Below, piece after piece: positions 35,701-48,140 of a stretch of 64,000 bases of DNA. Origin of the DNA: Helianthus annuus (taxonomy: Eukaryota > Streptophyta > Magnoliopsida > Asterales > Asteraceae). Both the position numbers and the translations under genes were made by a program. Position 1 is the first letter of the stretch; each line of letters starts with the position of its first letter. The stretch is from assembly GCF_002127325.2 (NCBI RefSeq), contig NC_035435.2:123747127-123811126 (forward strand), read 5' to 3'. The notes under the pieces are model-generated. The model was not told the DNA's origin, made no database searches, and saw nothing but the letters and a program-made list of their open reading frames with translations.

Positions 35701-35707
35701 ATACTTA

Positions 35708-36325
35708 TGTGACACTTCGGGTTTTCCCGAACAAGCCTATTGTATAATACGATTATGTGGAGTTAGTAAATAAAAACCTATGTTATAATTGTCGTGTGTT
35801 ACGTGTATTATGTGAAAACCTGTAATATATAAACATGTATATCTATTCATATTATTATCTACAAGTGTATGGAGGTGAGCCGAAACCCCTCGGTTTTGAC
35901 TCAAGACCCCTGGTTTCGAGTCTGGGTTTCCATTGGTTTCGACTCCCCTCATTCTCGGCTAATTTGTCATGTATTCATGACCTGGCCCAACGTAGCAGGC
36001 CCACTCAAAAACACCCATAATCCTAGGTGGGTGCACGGATTTGGAAAGGGTATAAAACCCTTACAATCAGCTGACATTCCCTCATTTCGGCAACAATCAT
36101 TCATCGGCAATCCCTAAAACATTCTCTCCTCTCTCTCTCTTACTTTCTCTCACTAGAAAACCCTAATCAAGCACAACCACCCTCCTTCTTTCTTGGAAAT
36201 TGACGGAAGCCTTAAGACAATCAGCATCACTCATTCTTGGAAGCTTCCTTCTTTGATTCTTCTACACACCTTTGCATTCGAACATTACCCGGTTAGTGTA
36301 CTAGCTATTACTCGATGTTTATGTA
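35708..36325 (+). repeat. 3' LTR of outer element, left piece
   Basis: It starts TGTGACACTTCGGG. TATAAAA is at 36051-36057. It stops after CTCGATGTTTATGTA, where the inner element inserted; ATGTA (36321-36325) is the target duplication. Confidence 0.9.
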
Positions 36326-38790
36326 TGTCACACCCCCAAATTCCACCTGCGGATAACACCCTCTTCGAGGGCGTGACTGACCAGGATCCAGCCACCAATT
36401 ATACTGACTAATTAAGTTGATAATAAAAAGTAATACTTACTAACCATAAGATTAGCAAATATCAAGTTCAGAGTTTAAGGTTTCAAGTTCAACAGTAATA
36501 AGTAGCGGAAGCATAAGTAAACAGTTTTTAAACAATGTTCATAAGGTAAGCATGATAAATGCCCAACACACGGGCAGACGACCACTACACATCCCAAGCA
36601 GCTGCTCCAGTCACTGGCCACCTGCAAAGCATGCAGTAAGGGGTCAACAATAATGCTGAGTGAGTTCACTAGTTGTCCAGTTTTAATTACCAAAAACTCG
36701 TTTCACCAGTTAATTTATCCGTTTATACATGCCATGGGGAGCTACCCCAAAAGTTAGCGACTAAACTGTTTTTCCAATACCGAACACTAGGTAACCGTTT
36801 GCGTTTCCGCAGGATGCCCCGATGTCAATGTTCTATCATCATTGACGGATACCTGAGTACATTAGTTCACGACCGATCCCATACCATGGCACGGTGTGAG
36901 GCTGGTAAGACCTAAATAGCGCTATCAACTAATAACCCGTTCGCCTGGCCCCGGCGACTAATCGGTATTATGTAGTAGGGACTTGAGTGATAGAGTTGCG
37001 TTTAGTGCCGTTTGGTTGCATTCCGTATAAACAGTAATTAACTAAAAGGTTTCCCAATGACAAGGGAAGGAAAAGTAAGTTTGTTCCCAATAACTAGGGA
37101 AGGAATGTAAATGGTATCCCCTTTACAAGGGGATAGGGTTGTTTTAGTCTCGTGTCCCAAACCACCGGGACGCATGCTTTTAAGTTGTGAACTCACCTTG
37201 GGTTGCTCGGTAGATATTTTTACCCGGTCAAGTATGTTGGTCACCACGTCCTAACATGGTTACCAAATATGGGTCAAGTCGGGTACAAGTAACACATAGC
37301 GAACACGTATGGCAAACACATATAGCAAACACGTATAACATGCGAATACACAAACAGTTGGGTTATTGGGTCAGCCCTATACATACAATCAGCAGCAACA
37401 TCACGTAGCCCAGTCAACAGAAAGCCCAACAGTCAAAGCCCAATAACACCAAAATAGCCCAGTCGAGATAAGGGTGGTTGCGACTCGCAACCGAGGTTAT
37501 GACTCGCAACCGAGGTCTCGGTTCATCACGTTTTGGTTCCGACTCGCAACCGGCGGTTCCGACTTGACAGCAGTGATTACGACTCGCAACCGGATTCGAC
37601 TCGTGCTGATTGCGACTCGCAACTGGGAGATCTCGACAAGACTTGATGTGGTCTCGAGTCGCAACCAGAGGTTGCGACTCGCAACCGTGATTACGTGCAC
37701 CAGAAGGTCTTCTAGAACCTGACATGTACTAACCAATGATATTGCATTTTCATGCAAATTGTGTACTATATCCACTAACATGTTTTCTTGTCTATTTTGC
37801 AATCAAAACAGATTAAAACAAGCATATTCAAAATATTTCATGGCATTCAAACTGTTCATCATAATATTCATAATATTCATCTTTTAAGCACAAAACCATA
37901 AGTTCTTTATAAGGAAACATTAAGATCAAGGAACACATATTTAACACAATCTGTTTTAACATAAATGAGCATAATCGGTATCATTATTCTCGGTTCCTAG
38001 TCTAGCATGTTTCATCATTAATCAAAACTCGTGAGATCAAGCAAATCATGCATATCATTCGGTCAAAATCATCGAAACAAGCATCTAGCATTAACCGAAT
38101 AACAAAACCATTTAACATAAAACCGGATCATTTTCATTAAGACACAAAATCATTTCAAGCAACCACTTTTATCATCAAACAAGCCTTTTATAGCAACAAC
38201 ATCAACAATCAAGCACTATCAAGCATTTTATTAACAAGACAAACAAGCAAAACAACTATGAAGATATTCATGCTAACCGGTTGGAAGTAGGAGCACAAGG
38301 GATTGATGAACCAAGCTCCAAATGATGATCTCGAGCTAGAATCCGAGAGCCTTGATGCTACCGTTGGATCCGAGAGAGATGAGAGGGTGAGAAAGTGATC
38401 TTGGTTTGCTAGGGTTTTAGGGTTTAGTGAGGAAGAAGGAGTGAGTGAGGGAGAGTGTTTTGCAAAAGTGGTAAAGGTTGGTCACCCTCATGGGTTTTAT
38501 ACCCATCTCGAGTGGGTTGAGGGCTCCCGAATGGGTTTCTCGATTGCTTGGCCCAACCGGCCCGCTAACTTAACTAGTGTTTACTCGAGACCAAGAGTGG
38601 TCTCGAGTCGGATCTGTGGGGTCTCGGCCCACTCGTAATACACACATATATGTCTCATATATACTTACCATACAACATACTTAGCACAAAGATCAATTAG
38701 TATCATCAAGATAACACGCAACTTTTCATTTAATAACATATACACATAAGTTACATCAAAAGGTTATCCGGGAAAATCCGAGGTGTCACA
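36326..38790 (-). repeat. 3' LTR of inner Tekay-like element
   Basis: On the plus strand it begins TGTCACACCCCC and ends GAGGTGTCACA. The TATA box, read on the minus strand, is at 38495-38501. About 0.8 to 1.0 kb downstream of it lies a cluster of GGTTGCGACTCGCAACC-like palindromes (37470-37690). Confidence 0.92.
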
Positions 38791-38892
38791 TTATCCCCAA
38801 GTTTTAGGAACTTTCGTCCCGAAAGTTAAGGCAGCCACTGTCAAGCTAGCGTAAGTGAAAGCGTTTCAACGGGGTGTCACATCATCCCCCCG
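38791..38892 (-). other. Doubled polypurine tract/LTR junction
   Basis: On the minus strand, just after the pol stop, a G-rich tract (CGGGGGGA) is followed by TGATGTGACACCCCG, which looks like an LTR start. About 95 bp later TTTCGGGACGAAAGTTCC, ACTTGGGGATAA and the true LTR start TGTGACACCTCGG follow. So a polypurine tract plus LTR-start junction occurs twice. Confidence 0.65.
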
Positions 38893-41800
38893 TTAGTTTG
38901 GAATTTCGTCCCGAAATTCGGCTGTAGCTTCAGTGCTGGGGTTTTCGTTAAGGAACAACTGGGGATACTTGTGCTTCATCTGGTCTTCCCGCTCCCAGGT
39001 ATACTCTGGGCCACGTCGCGAGTTCCAACGGACTCGTACAAAAGGTATCTGGCTACGTTTGAGGATTTTGATCTCTCGATCCGTGATCTCAATCGGTTCC
39101 TCAGTAAAGTGTAGCTGTTCATCAACGGTTAGTTCCTTGAAAGGAATTACGAGCGTTTCATCTGACAGACACTTCTTCAGATTGGATACGTGGAAAACGT
39201 TGTGTACCGCACTCAGTTCTTCAGGCAGGTTCAATCTATAAGCAACCTTACCGATTTTCTCGGTAATTTCGAATGGTCCGATATATCGCGGATTAAGCTT
39301 GCCCCGTTTACCAAAGCGAACCACACCCTTCCAGGGTGAGACTTTAAGTAGAACCCGGTCACCGACCTGGAATTCCAACGGTTTCCTACGCTTATCAGCG
39401 TAACTCTTCTGACGGTCACGAGCTGCCGCCATGCGTTGTCTGATCTGGGCAATCTTTTCCGTTGTATCTACCACCATCTCTGGGCCCGTGATTTGACTAT
39501 CACCGACTTCCGCCCAGCAGAGAGGTGACCGGCATTTACGACCGTACAATGCCTCAAAAGGTGCTGCCTGAATACTGGTGTGGTAACTGTTGTTGTAGGA
39601 GAATTCTACTAGCGGTAGATGCTTCTCCCAGTTCTTGCCAAAATCGATCACACACGCTCTAAGCATGTCTTCTAGAGTCTGGATGGTGCGTTCAGACTAT
39701 CCATCCGTTTGCGGGTGGTATGCGGTGCTCATGTTCAAGCGTGAGCCAAAGGATTTGTGCATAGCTTGCCACAATTCCGAAGTAAATCGAGCGTCTCGGT
39801 CGGAAATAATTGAGGTTGGCACCCCGTGCCTCGAAACTACTTCTTTTAAGTAAATTTCCGCCAAGGTAGAAAACTTGTCTGTTTCTTTAATGGCCAGAAA
39901 GTGCGCGGACTTGGTCAATCGATCTACTATTACCCAAATAGTATCATTTCCGCGTTGAGACCTAGGTAGCCCTGTAACAAAATCCATGGAAATTTGCTCC
40001 CATTTCCATTTCGGGATTTCTGGTTGTTGGAGTAGACCTGCTGGCTTCTGGTATTCTATCTTGACTCTTGCGCAAGTCAAACATTTGCTGACGTATGCTG
40101 CTATGTGGGCCTTCATGCCAGGCCACCAATATGTAGTCTTCAAGTCGTGGTACATCTTGTCCGAACCAGGATGTACTGAGTAGCGGGACTTGTGGGCTTC
40201 GTCCATCACGAGTTCACGTAAACCTCCAAAGAGTGGAACCCAAATGCACCCTGTTACATAGTAAGTGCCATCTTCTTTCTGTTCTAGCCGCTGTCTCGAT
40301 CCTCGCAGGGACTCAGCCCTGATGTTTTCCGGTTTCAATGCTTCAACTTGAGCATTTCGGATCTGGGTAGGGAGGTTAGACTGGATGGTAAGTTGCAATG
40401 CTCGCACGCGCTTTGGTATAGTGTCCTTTCGGCTGAGGGCGTCTGCCACGACATTGGCCTTGCCCGGATGGTATTTGATGGCGCATTCGTAGTCATTCAA
40501 GAGTTCGACCCATCGACGTTGTCGCATGTTCAACTCCTTTTGCCTAAAGATATGCTCGAGACTCCTGTGATCGGTGTAGATAGTGCACTTGGTACCGTAC
40601 AGGTAATGTCTCCATATCTTAAGAGCAAAAATCACTGCTCCCAGTTCCAAATCATGCGTAGTGTAGTTTCTTTCATGCGTCTTGAGTTGTCGAGAGGCGT
40701 AGGCAATAACTTTCTCGCGTTGCATTAACACGCAACCGAGCCCATGAATAGATGCATCGCAGTAAACTACGAAGTCGTCAGTGCCTTCAGGCAACGAGAG
40801 AATAGGGGCGCTACAGAGGTTATCCTTTAGCCTTTGAAAGGCCGACTCCTGAGCTTCATTCCACTTGTAAACAACGCCTTTCTGAGTAAGAGTCGTGAGG
40901 GGTTGTGCAATCTTTGAGAATCCCTGAATGAATCTGCGGTAGTAACCTGCCAATCCCAAGAATTGGCGAACTTCAGTGGGAGTCTTAGGCGTAGGCCAGT
41001 TCTTTATCGAGTCGATCTTAGCTGGGTCAACGTGAATTCCATCCTTGTTAACCACGTGCCCAAGGAAATGGACTTCTCGAAGCCAGAAGTCGCATTTCGA
41101 GAACTTGGCATACAGTTGCTCATTGCGAAGGAGTTCCAGAATAAGGCGTAGGTGTTGTTCATGCTCCTCTTGACTTTTTGAATAAATCAGGATGTCGTCG
41201 ATAAACACAATCACGAATTTGTCGAGGTAAGGCTTACATACGCGGTTCATAAGATCCATGAACACTGCCGGCGCGTTGGTCATTCCAAAAGGCATAACGA
41301 GGAATTCATAGTGACCATAACGGGTCCTAAACGCAGTCTTAGAGATGTCTTCATTACGAACTCTCAGCTGATGATAGCCTGATCGCAGGTCAATCTTAGA
41401 ATAGTAGCTCGATCCTTGTAGCTAATCGAATAGGTCGTCGATACGCGGGAGAGGGTAACGATTCTTGATGGTAACCTTGTTCAGCTCACGATAGTCAATG
41501 CACATTCGGAATGTGCCATCTTTCTTCTTGACAAAGAGTACTGGGGCTCCCCAGGGTGATGAACTGGGACAGATAAATCCTTTATCCAAAAGTTCCTGTA
41601 GTTGCGTAGAGAGTTCTTTCAGTTCTGCAGGGGCTAAACGGTACGGTGCACGAGCTATGGGTGCTGCTCCGGGAGCTAGCTCGATTTGGAATTCGACCTG
41701 ACGGTGGGGAGGGAGTCCAGGTAGTTCCTCAGGAAATACCTCGGGATAGTCACGTACTATAGGAAAATCTTCAATCCTCTTTTCCTTTTCGTGGGTGTTG

Positions 41801-43509
41801 GTGACAAGTGCTAGGATTGCGGTGTGCCCTTTCTGCAAACACTTCTGGGCTTTTAAAAGCGAGATAATGCCTGTGACTTCTCCACCTTTGTTGCCTTGGA
41901 CGATGAGGGGTTGACCAGAACGGCGAGGTATACGGACTGCTTTCTCTTGACAGAGGATCTCAGCGCGATGTTTGGATAACCAATCCATACCAATGACGAC
42001 ATCGAAGCTTCCAAGTTTGACAGGGAAAAGATCGATACTAAACGTGTGGCCCGATAATTCTAGGGTGCAGTCGTGGATCATGTGCGTGGCCTCGATGTTC
42101 TTACCATTAGCTATCTCGACGATGTGCTTAGAACTTAATAATGCAGGCGGGTGCTTAAGTTTCTTACTAATGCGAAGGGATACATAACTGGCATCGGCAC
42201 CGGAATCAAATAACACAGAAACATAACGATCATCAAGTAGGAACTTACCCGCCACGACGTTGGGGTCGTTCCTCGCTTCTCCAGCTCCAATCACGAAAGC
42301 TCTTCCCCTTGCACCATTCCCAGCATTGTTGTTTTGCTCATTGTTCCCAGCTCCCTGATTGTTGTTGCGATTCTGATTCAGTTCCGGGCAATCCTTTCGC
42401 ATGTGCCCTGTTGCCCCACATTTAAAACATGCCCGGTTGTTTCCCTGCTGCTGTTGCTGTTGGGGTTGTTGCTGATTCTGCCTTGCTGGGAACTGACTTC
42501 TGCAATCCTTGGCTTCGTGCCCCATCTTGTGGCATCGCTGACACTGACCCTTGTTACATGCCCCATTGTGGTGCCTATTACACTTGTTGCACTTAGGGTA
42601 GCTTCCCCGGTAGCCACCCTGTTGCTGAGTGCCTTTGTTGTTGTCAGTTTTCCTTTGCTGAGCTGGGGCCTGAGTAGAGTTGGCATCCTTGCCATGATTT
42701 CCATCCCACTTTCGTTTGCCATCACTGGAAGTTCCTTCCGCAGCACTGATCCTTTTGGGCAATCTGCCCTCCTCCACAGCCTGGTTAGTGAGTTTGTGGG
42801 CAAGACGAACCACGGGCTGTATGGCAGTGAGGTTGGCCGAGGTTACATGGCTCCTGATTTCCGGGACTAAACCCTTGATGTACAATTCGATCCTTCGGTA
42901 CATGGGTCGGGACATGTTTGGACAAAGAGCAGCATAGTCGTTGGACAGCTTGGTGTAGGTCTCAATCTCTGACCCAACCATCTTGAGTTCATAGTACTCG
43001 TCCTCGAGTTTGTGGATGTCATCCCTGTGACAGTACTCTTCCTTGATCATATCCTTGAAATCTTCCCATGCAGTAGTGTTAGCAGTCTCCAAACCAAGCA
43101 TTTGAATTTGCGCCTTCCACCACGAAAGTGCGCTTCCCTCAAGAGTACCAGTAGCAAACTTCACCCAATTAGCAGGGGGACACTCGCAGACAGCGAAGAC
43201 AGCTTCGACCTTCTCAATCCAGTGCAGGAGACCTATGGCACCCTCAGTGCCACTGAATGGAAGAGGCTTGCAATCCATGAAGGTCTTGAAGGTACAGACA
43301 CGTGGTTGCACAGGCGCAGGCTGACCTGTTGTGAGGAGTGAAGCGAAATAGGTTTAGAGGCGAAAAGACGATGTGGCGGTAGGATCTAAACATCCTAAAA
43401 CAACGAGCTTACCTATAGGGTGAGCTGCGAAAGCTGCAGCCACTGTGTTGAGCAGGTTAGTGAACTGAGCCTGAGTCATGTTGACGTTTCCTCGTCCGCG
43501 TCCACTCAT
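38893..43509 (-). pseudogene. Tekay-like gag-pol polyprotein, two TAG codons
   Basis: Minus strand, exon 1 43509-43413, intron 43412-43326, exon 2 from 43325 to the stop at 38893. Domains in order: gag ([30 protein letters not shown]), two zinc knuckles ([14 protein letters not shown] and [14 protein letters not shown]), retropepsin ([11 protein letters not shown] near 42200), reverse transcriptase ([24 protein letters not shown] near 41194-41205), RNase H ([29 protein letters not shown]), integrase with its zinc finger (KCLTCARVK) and catalytic core ([15 protein letters not shown]), then a chromodomain-like end ([19 protein letters not shown]). TAG codons stand at 41422-41424, within reverse transcriptase after LFD, and at 39697-39699, within integrase after HPQTDG; both are where Gln (CAG) is expected. 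All parts share one frame. Otherwise it appears intact, about 1500 codons. Confidence 0.9.
43326..43412 (-). other. Probable 87-nt intron near gag start
   Basis: On the minus strand exon 1 ends CACCCTATAG, followed by GTAAGCTCG, and the intron ends CTCACAACAG before GTCAGCCTGC. Splicing joins the codons for His-Pro-Ile to Gly-Gln-Pro-Ala in frame (phase 1). Unspliced, the ATG frame hits TAA inside the intron. The outer element has the same structure at 33911-33996 with quite different intron sequence. Confidence 0.65.
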
Positions 43510-43787
43510 TGTCTTCATAACCAGAAAACATAGTATGAGTGTGGTGTCGTAACATAGCGAGAAAGAGATAGAAGAGAGAAGGTGTATCTATCTAATCAGG
43601 CAAACTAGTACGTATAGTAAAGCAGAAAGCATAAGACAATTAAGCAAGTAAATATGGGTCCGAGCTATGAGGTCAGATAAGTCGAGCCTTGCACTTGGAG
43701 TGTAGTGTCGTCACGAGTCACGGGTTATAGTCTGGTTTTTCTCAAAAAGATTTTCCCCTTTTTAAAACCAAGTTCACTATAACCAAT

Positions 43788-43800
43788 GGCTCTGATACCA
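43788..43800 (-). other. Initiator tRNA-Met primer binding site
   Basis: GGCTCTGATACCA on the plus strand is TGGTATCAGAGCC on the minus strand, three bases from the LTR. Confidence 0.92.
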
Positions 43801-43803
43801 ATC

Positions 43804-46268
43804 TGTCACACCCCCAAATTCCACCTGCGGATAACACCCGCTTCGAGGGCGTGACTGACCAGGATCCAGCCACCAATTATACTGACTAATTAAGTTGATA
43901 ATAAAAAGTAATACTTACTAACCATAAGATAAGCAAATATCAAGTTCAGAGTTTAAGGTTTCAAGTTCAACAGTAATAAGTAGCGGAAGCATAAGTAAAC
44001 AGTTTTTAAACAATGTTCATAAGGTAAGCATGATAAATGCCCAACACACGGGCAGACGACCACTACACATCCCAAGCAGCTGCTCCAGTCACTGGCCACC
44101 TGCAAAGCATGCAGTAAGGGGTCAACAATAATGCTGAGTGAGTTCACTAGTTGTCCAGTTTTAATTACCAAAAACTCGTTTCACCAGTTAATTTATCCGT
44201 TTATACATGCCATGGGGAGCTACCCCAAAAGTTAGCGACTAAACTGTTTTTCCAATACCGAACACTAGGTAACCGTTTGCGTTTCCGCAGGATGCCCCGA
44301 TGTCAATGTTCTATCATCATTGACGGATGCCTGAGTACATTAGTTCACGACCGATCCCATACCATGGCACGGTGTGAGGCTGGTAAGACCTAAATAGCGC
44401 TATCAACTAATAACCCGTTCGCCTGGCCCCGGCGACTAATCGGTATTATGTAGTAGGGACTTGAGTGATAGAGTTGCGTTTAGTGCCGTTTGGTTGCATT
44501 CCGTATAAACAGTAATTAACTAAAAGGTTTCCCAATGACAAGGGAAGGAAAAGTAAGTTTGTTCCCAATAACTAGGGAAGGAATGTAAATGGTATCCCCT
44601 TTACAAGGGGATAGGGTTGTTTTAGTCTCGTGTCCCAAACCACCGGGACGCATGCTTTTAAGTTGTGAACTCACCTTGGGTTGCTCGGTAGATATTTTTA
44701 CCCGGTCAAGTATGTTGGTCACCACGTCCTAACATGGTTACCAAATATGGGTCAAGTCGGGTACAAGTAACACATAGCGAACACGTATGGCAAACACATA
44801 TAGCAAACACGTATAACATGCGAATACACAAACAGTTGGGTTATTGGGTCAGCCCTATACATACAATCAGCAGCAACATCACGTAGCCCAGTCAACAGAA
44901 AGCCCAACAGTCAAAGCCCAATAACACCAAAATAGCCCAGTCGAGATAAGGGTGGTTGCGACTCGCAACCGAGGTTACGACTCGCAACCGAGGTCTCGGT
45001 TCATCACGTTTTGGTTACGACTCGCAACCAGAGGTTCCGACTTGATAGCAGTGATTACGACTCGCAACCGGATTCGACTCGTGCTGATTGCGACTCGCAA
45101 CTTGGAGATCTCGACAAGACTTGATGTGGTCTCGAGTCGCAACCAGAGGTTGCGACTCGCAACCGTGATTACGTGCACCAGAAGGTCTTCTAGAACCTGA
45201 CATGTACTAACCAATGATATTGCATTTTCATGCAAATTGTGTACTATATCCACTAACATGTTTTCTTGTCTATTTTGCAATCAAAACAGATTAAAACAAG
45301 CATATTCAAAATATTTCATGGCATTCAAACTGTTCATCATAATATTCATAATATTCATCTTTTAAGCACAAAACCTTAAGTTCTTTATAAGGAAACATTA
45401 AGATCAAGGAACACATATTTAACACAATCTGTTTTAACATAAATGAGCATAATCGGTATCATTATTCTCGGTTCCTAGTCTAGCATGTTTCATCATTAAT
45501 CAAAACTCGTGAGATCAAGCAAATCATGCATATCATTCGGTCAAAATCATCCAAACAAGCATCTAGCATTAACCGAATAACAAAACCATTTAACATAAAA
45601 CCGGATCATTTTCATTAAGACACAAAATCATTTCAAGCAACCACTTTTATCATCAAACAAGCCTTTTATAGCAACAACATCAACAATCAAGCACTATCAA
45701 GCATTTTATTAACAAGACAAACAAGCAAAACAACTATGAAGATATTCATGCTAACCGGTTGGAAGTAGGAGCACAAGGGATTGATGAACCAAGCTCCAAA
45801 TGATGATCTCGAGCTAGAATCCGAGAGCCTTGATGCTACCGTTGGATCCGAGAGAGATGAGAGGGTGAGAAAGTGATCTTGGTTTGCTAGGGTTTTAGGG
45901 TTTAGTGAGGAAGAAGGAGTGAGTGAGGGAGAGTGTTTTGCAAAAGTGGTAAAGGTTGGTCACCCTCATGGGTTTTATACCCATCTCGAGTGGGTTGAGG
46001 GCTCCCGAATGGGTTTCTCGATTGCTTGGCCCAACCGGCCCGCTAACTTAACTAGTGTTTACTCGAGACCAAGAGTGGTCTTGAGTCGGATCCGTGGGGT
46101 CTCGGCCCACTCGTAATACACACATATATGTCTCATATATACTTACCATACAACATACTTAGCACAAAGATCAATTAGTATCATCAAGATAACACGCAAC
46201 TTTTCATTTAATAACATATACACATAAGTTACATCAAAAGGTTATCCGGGAAAATCCGAGGTGTCACA
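43804..46268 (-). repeat. 5' LTR of inner Tekay-like element
   Basis: Partner of 36326-38790 at an offset of 7478. TATA, read on the minus strand, is at 45973-45979. The palindrome cluster is at about 44948-45170. Confidence 0.92.
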
Positions 46269-46273
46269 ATGTA

Positions 46274-48135
46274 TGATTGAGGTGTCTACTTGTTTGATGA
46301 TTTAGATGGTTAATAATGCTTTCCTTTTTATGGTAATATGCAAACTGTGTAGATAGTGATAATGTGCATTATGGTTGCTTAATGAAGATGGTTCATGTTA
46401 GGGTTTTGTATGATAAAAACATGATTTAGGATGGGAAATATTAGCGGTTCATATGGTAAATTTGGATGCTAGACTAATTTGGTGATATCAAAATGATAGA
46501 AGCAATGATCTGATGATATCCTAATGAAGGTGTCTGTATGCTTAATGGAACAGTGTTCTGATATTATGTTAGATCTATTTTGTTGAATGATGAACTGTTT
46601 GAATGTGTTAAAAATATTTGAAATTGTTGCTTTCGATCTGATTTAGGAGTGTACGGATAGTAAAAACATGTTAATGAATGCTGATTGGCTGTACTGAATT
46701 GGATAAGACTCTAGAAGATTCCGATGATGGTTACGAGTTGGAACCTCATGGTTGCGACTCGAGACCCTTTTATTCACTACTTGAAACCAGGCACACACAT
46801 CAAGGGACTCGAGACCAGCTTGGTTACGAGTCGAGACCTCTCTGGCTCCGACTCAAGGCCTGACTCGAATCGTGATTTCGAGTACTGACTTAGAAACTCG
46901 AGACCTCCTGGTTGCGACTCGAAATCCCATGGTAGCGACTCGAGATCTCTTGTTTTCGAGTCGAGACCACATGGTTTCGCCTGACCTGGTCTACTTAGTT
47001 ATTAGGCTGTTAAGTGTTTGGGCCACACAGTTAAATGTTATGTTTTGGGCTACATGTTACTGTTTACTATTGATATGTTAGGCTAGGCCCAAATACTTTA
47101 TATATACTAGTTTGACATGCAAGCTATGTCATTAGATACGTGTAGAATATACGTGAACTATTTGTTCCCAAACCTGACCTATACTGGTAACCATAATAGG
47201 ACATGGTTGACCAGCATGCGTTCACAACTTTTACTAAAAGCATGCGTTCTCGGTGGTTGGGAAACGGAACAAACAACGCTATCTCCTTGTGTGGGATACA
47301 AACAACGTTATCTCCTTGTGTGGGATACAAACTATGGTAGCTCCTTGTGAGGGATACAAACAATACTATCTCCTTGTGTGGGATACCAACAAACTTTTCT
47401 CCCCTTGTGTGGGACGCTTAGTTAATTACTATTTATATAAGATGCAACAAGTGTACTAAACGAAACTCTATCACGAAAGTCCCTACTTACGATACCGATT
47501 AGTCGCCGGGGCCTGGCGAGCGGGTTATTAGTTGATAGCGCTATCTAGGTCTCACCAACCTCACACCGTGCCTGGAGAGGATCGGTCGTGAACTAAAAGA
47601 CTCAGGCAAAACCGTCAATGATGATAGACATTGACAAAACGGGGCAAACAAACATGAGGTCGCAGAGTATTCGGTATAACGCAGTTTAGTGGCTTACATA
47701 TGGGGTAGCTCCCCATGGCATGATATAAATGAGTAACTTGACTGCCTCAAAAAGTTTTTGGAAATAAAACTGGACAAACTCGTGAACTCGCCAACTTTAT
47801 GTTGACACCATACTGCATGCTTTGGAGGTACACAGTGACTTTGGAGCTTGCAGCTTGGGGAAGTGTAGTGGTCGTCTTAACTCGTGTTGGGTTCTTTAAT
47901 AATCATGAACTATGAACTGATGTTTTGAACCATTTTACTTTTGTTTCTGCTATTTACTTAAAACACTGTTCTGAACTTAGAAAATTGGACTTAAACTTTA
48001 AATTGTCACTAATCGTATTGGTTTGGTGAAATTATTTTACTATTATAATCATTTTTCAATATGATTGGTGGTTGGATCCTGGTCAGTCACACGCCTCGCG
48101 GTGGTACTCCGCAAGTGGATTTTGAGAGTGTGATA
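46274..48135 (+). repeat. 3' LTR of outer element, right piece
   Basis: It resumes with TGATTGAGGTGTCTAC, exactly where 31560 continues in the 5' LTR. It carries CGACTCG/CGAGTCG words at 46725-46985 and the 29-bp array near 47270-47405. It ends GTGTGATA instead of GTGTGACA, and then CCTTA. Confidence 0.9.
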
Positions 48136-48140
48136 CCTTA

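Larger units (their letters stand above)
36326..46268 (-). mobile_element. Near-complete Tekay-like chromovirus, nested
   Basis: Two LTRs of equal length (2465 bp: 36326-38790 and 43804-46268) flank a primer site, gag-pol and a polypurine tract. The duplication ATGTA flanks the element (36321-36325 and 46269-46273). It inserted in antisense orientation into the 3' LTR of a related element (30940-48135). I noticed about 13 substitutions between its LTRs, so it is young but older than the element at 6872-17383. The gag-pol frame is full length except for two TAG codons. A C-terminal chromodomain and the single-frame layout place it with Tekay/Del chromoviruses. Confidence 0.93.
30940..48135 (+). 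mobile_element. Tekay-like Ty3 element, internally deleted and nested
   Basis: LTRs at 30940-33486 and at 35708-36325 continuing at 46274-48135 flank an internal region of about 2.2 kb. A 5-bp duplication CCTTA flanks the whole (30935-30939 and 48136-48140). The internal part holds a primer site, a gag with stops and the end of integrase with a chromodomain. Protease, reverse transcriptase and RNase H are deleted, and no polypurine tract precedes the 3' LTR. The 3' LTR was later split by the minus-strand element at 36326-46268. The host sequence is a copia gag. Confidence 0.9.

Noticed and set aside
37414..37802. Arg/Ser-rich frames
   Set aside because: They translate the CGACTCG palindrome cluster and recur at 44952-45280.
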